Source: Aurantiochytrium sp. KH105
Taxonomy: Eukaryota > Sar > Bigyra > Thraustochytrida > Thraustochytriidae
DNA length: 64,000 bases
Direction: 5' to 3'
NCBI GenBank assembly: GCA_003116975.1
Contig: BGKB01000179.1
Coordinates: forward strand, 1,439-65,438
Shown one piece after another: positions 27,101 through 30,100 of the stretch. The first letter of the stretch is position 1, and each line of letters opens with the position of its first letter. The translations under genes and the position numbers were made by a program. Under the pieces are notes generated by a model. It did no database searches. It had not been told where the DNA came from and saw nothing but the letters and a program-made list of their open reading frames with translations.

Positions 27101-30100
27101 CTTCCCAGAAGAACACTTGCTGGCGATTGACGACGAGCGATAGATCGACCTCGCCTGGCCCGGAGATCACCCCGGGTGGAACGACACACCAAGCGTGAGA
27201 GCTTGAGATGACGTTGGCCGGGGCATATGCAGTCGAGCTGTCAATCGAAAAGGCGCACTCGAGGCTTCCATCCTCGAACCCAAAGTTTGCACCATGAACA
27301 TGAATTGCGTCCGCGCCGGCAAGTCCAATTGTTGTAGGAAAGACGGTAGCGATTTGCGGCGCAGCGTAGAACATAAAGGGAACAGCGTTAGACCACCGAT
27401 CCACCCCATTCGTCAGACGCACAAACGTCGCGCCACCTTCCGAAGAAGAGGCGTTACCTGGCATGGCCTCGCAGTGTAGTTGCTGAGTTTCACGTGACAG
27501 TACAACCGGGGTGCGCGCTTCAGGGCCTCCAAATTGACACCACCACCCCGTGGCGTTATCGCTCGCAGCCAGCAAAAGTTGGTCGAGAAGGACAGGCGCA
27601 GAAAGGGTCACCGAGTTGTTTTGCACGAGATCGACGCAAGCACGCTCCGGGGACACCTGCTCAAGAGAAGGTGTTGCGCCCGCGTCAAGGTCCATCATGA
27701 CGTCAATGAAACGAACAGAAGGGCGCTCTCCATGAGCGCCCGAGTCGATCGTAAGTCGTAAATCGTCGCCTCCATTGACGCCCGATGGCCTTGCGTAGAC
27801 AAGGCTTTCAAGGCCGGCGTTGATGTCTTGCAAAGTGCCGGAAAACTCCATCTCGACATCGTTTGCTCCAGAACCCTTTGCAAAAGCGAGACCCGCGGCA
27901 CTGCCAAGTGTCACAGTGGCAATGCCGCTCGTGACGAAAACGTTGACCGTGTACTCGCGAATACCGTCCGCGGTGTGACTTGAAACATCCATGTCTGAAA
28001 TCGCGTATCCGTCGAGTCGCAATGCTGTAGCAGCAGGAATGACCACGGTGGGCGGGTCGTTAACGGAAAGCACATCAATGGGAATGATAACCTCATCCGT
28101 GAGCTCACTGATTGCGTCTTTGGGGGAACCCACGCCGAGATCGCTCACGAGAATCACGAGACTTTCCTGCAATACTTGAGAATTCGAGTCTGGATCTCCA
28201 CGATATCTAATTTCGTGCAGTGCCGCGTTCAGGGCCTGCAAGGTGCCAGTGAATGCCATGGACCTATCACCGACGCCGCTTCCCAAAACAAAATTCAGTC
28301 CTTGCGTTGTCGCCAAGGAGATGGAACCCCCAGCAACCGAAAGAGAAACCTGAAAAATGGGTTCGGCACCGCCAGAATTCTCAAACTCCCAGTAGTAGTC
28401 CATGTCCACATCATGAACGGTGACGCCATAAATTGCGATGGTCTCATCCTCATCGGTGGTCTGGTCGCTCGGGACGGACAAGGAGGGCGCGTCATTGACG
28501 GCTTCGACAGAAAGACGAATCGAACGCGATGCCGTCTGCGCGCCGCCAAGGCCGAGTCCGGCGTTTCCCTGGTCACTTACTGACACCGTGATTGTATCCT
28601 CGCCATGCCAGTCGAGATGACCTTGGTACACGAAGCTTGCTAGGGCAAGGTTCACCTCGTCCAGTCCGCCCGTGAAGACGACGACCTGATCGCGATCACC
28701 AGTTCCCGTCGCAAACGATACGTCTTCGATTTGTGCATTGTCAAGTGTAATGACACCATTGTTGGCCTCAATAGTGACTGCGAAGACAGAGTCTGGGCTC
28801 AAAGCCGCGTCCTTGTCAGACACACGAAAGCCAGCAATACGCCGCGAACCATCTTCGAGCAAGTCAAGCGTAATATTTTCGCCCTGCTGGATAAGCTGCA
28901 CTTGCGTTTCCTGGTCTGGTGGCTCATAGTGGACCTCTGGGGCCTGATTGAAGGCATGATATACGGACATCAACGCAGCGCCCCCTCCAAAGCCATCGAG
29001 AAGTTCTTGCGCCGTTTGCCAAGATATTGCCGCGTCGCCACCCTCTTGTCGCCACTGAAGCTTGATGACGTGTGTGCCGGCAGGCATGTTGAGCAAAGCG
29101 CTTCCGCGCATGGTATCTGTGATGCGCACCAAGGCGTCTTGAGAAGCGCCCTTGCCGTGTACAACCTTACCGTTGACGACAAGACGAAGAGAGAGCGCGC
29201 TCCATCGCTCCCAGGTCCAATAGTCCATATCGGGTCTCCCAAGTTGAGAGGTCGTGAGCGAGAAGCTGACGTGGACCGTGCTCGTTTCGCCAACAAGCTC
29301 AAGGGTGTTGCTTGCTCCCGGAATGTCGAACCATCCATCCACATCCGCGGAGGCATCGCGAAGGGCGATCTTCGTCTTGCTGAGGGTTGCCTTGTCGAGT
29401 GACCGCGTCAGAACTGCGGCCGTGTGCTCGCCTTCAATAATGAGACTACGGCCCGAAACAAAGCCACCAAACATTGAAGGCTGCGAAAGCCATAGAGGCA
29501 CGGTGCTGCCCCATTTGCGCCACTGCAGCTTGACCACATGTTGTCCCGCGGAAAGGGGAGCGAGAATATCCCCGTTAAGAACGGCGGATCGATATGTCCT
29601 TGAGATTGTGCGGAACATGGCGCCGGATTCTCGGTATGCAACACCATCAATGAGCAGACGTGTTCCGAGCAAATCGGCTTCCTGGAGCACATCGGCATTT
29701 GGCGCAGATTGCGGCCTCACCTGAATCGCGTACAATAGGTGCATCGTCCATTCCCGTGGAAGCGTAAAGCTTATGGTACAGTCGGGAACGTCGACCCAAT
29801 CGTCGGAGGCGCTGCTAATGCGCGCCCCGGTGAGAGGCTGTGCCGTATAAAAGAATTTGTGACGAGCCTTGACGGTGACGGAACGCGATCCGCCTTGGCC
29901 GCGAAGGAGCGTGGGTCGAATGCTCCACGTGCGTACTCGAGACCCCCAGCGGCGCCACTCGAGCGTTGCTGTGTGTTCGCCTGGGCCCAAATTTGCCACG
30001 GCGTGGCCCATGAGGCTCGCGCGATTCTGCTCGAACGAGGAGAGCGGATTTGCATGTGATCCGGATTGTCTAAAGGGAACGCCATCAATGACGATGCGCA

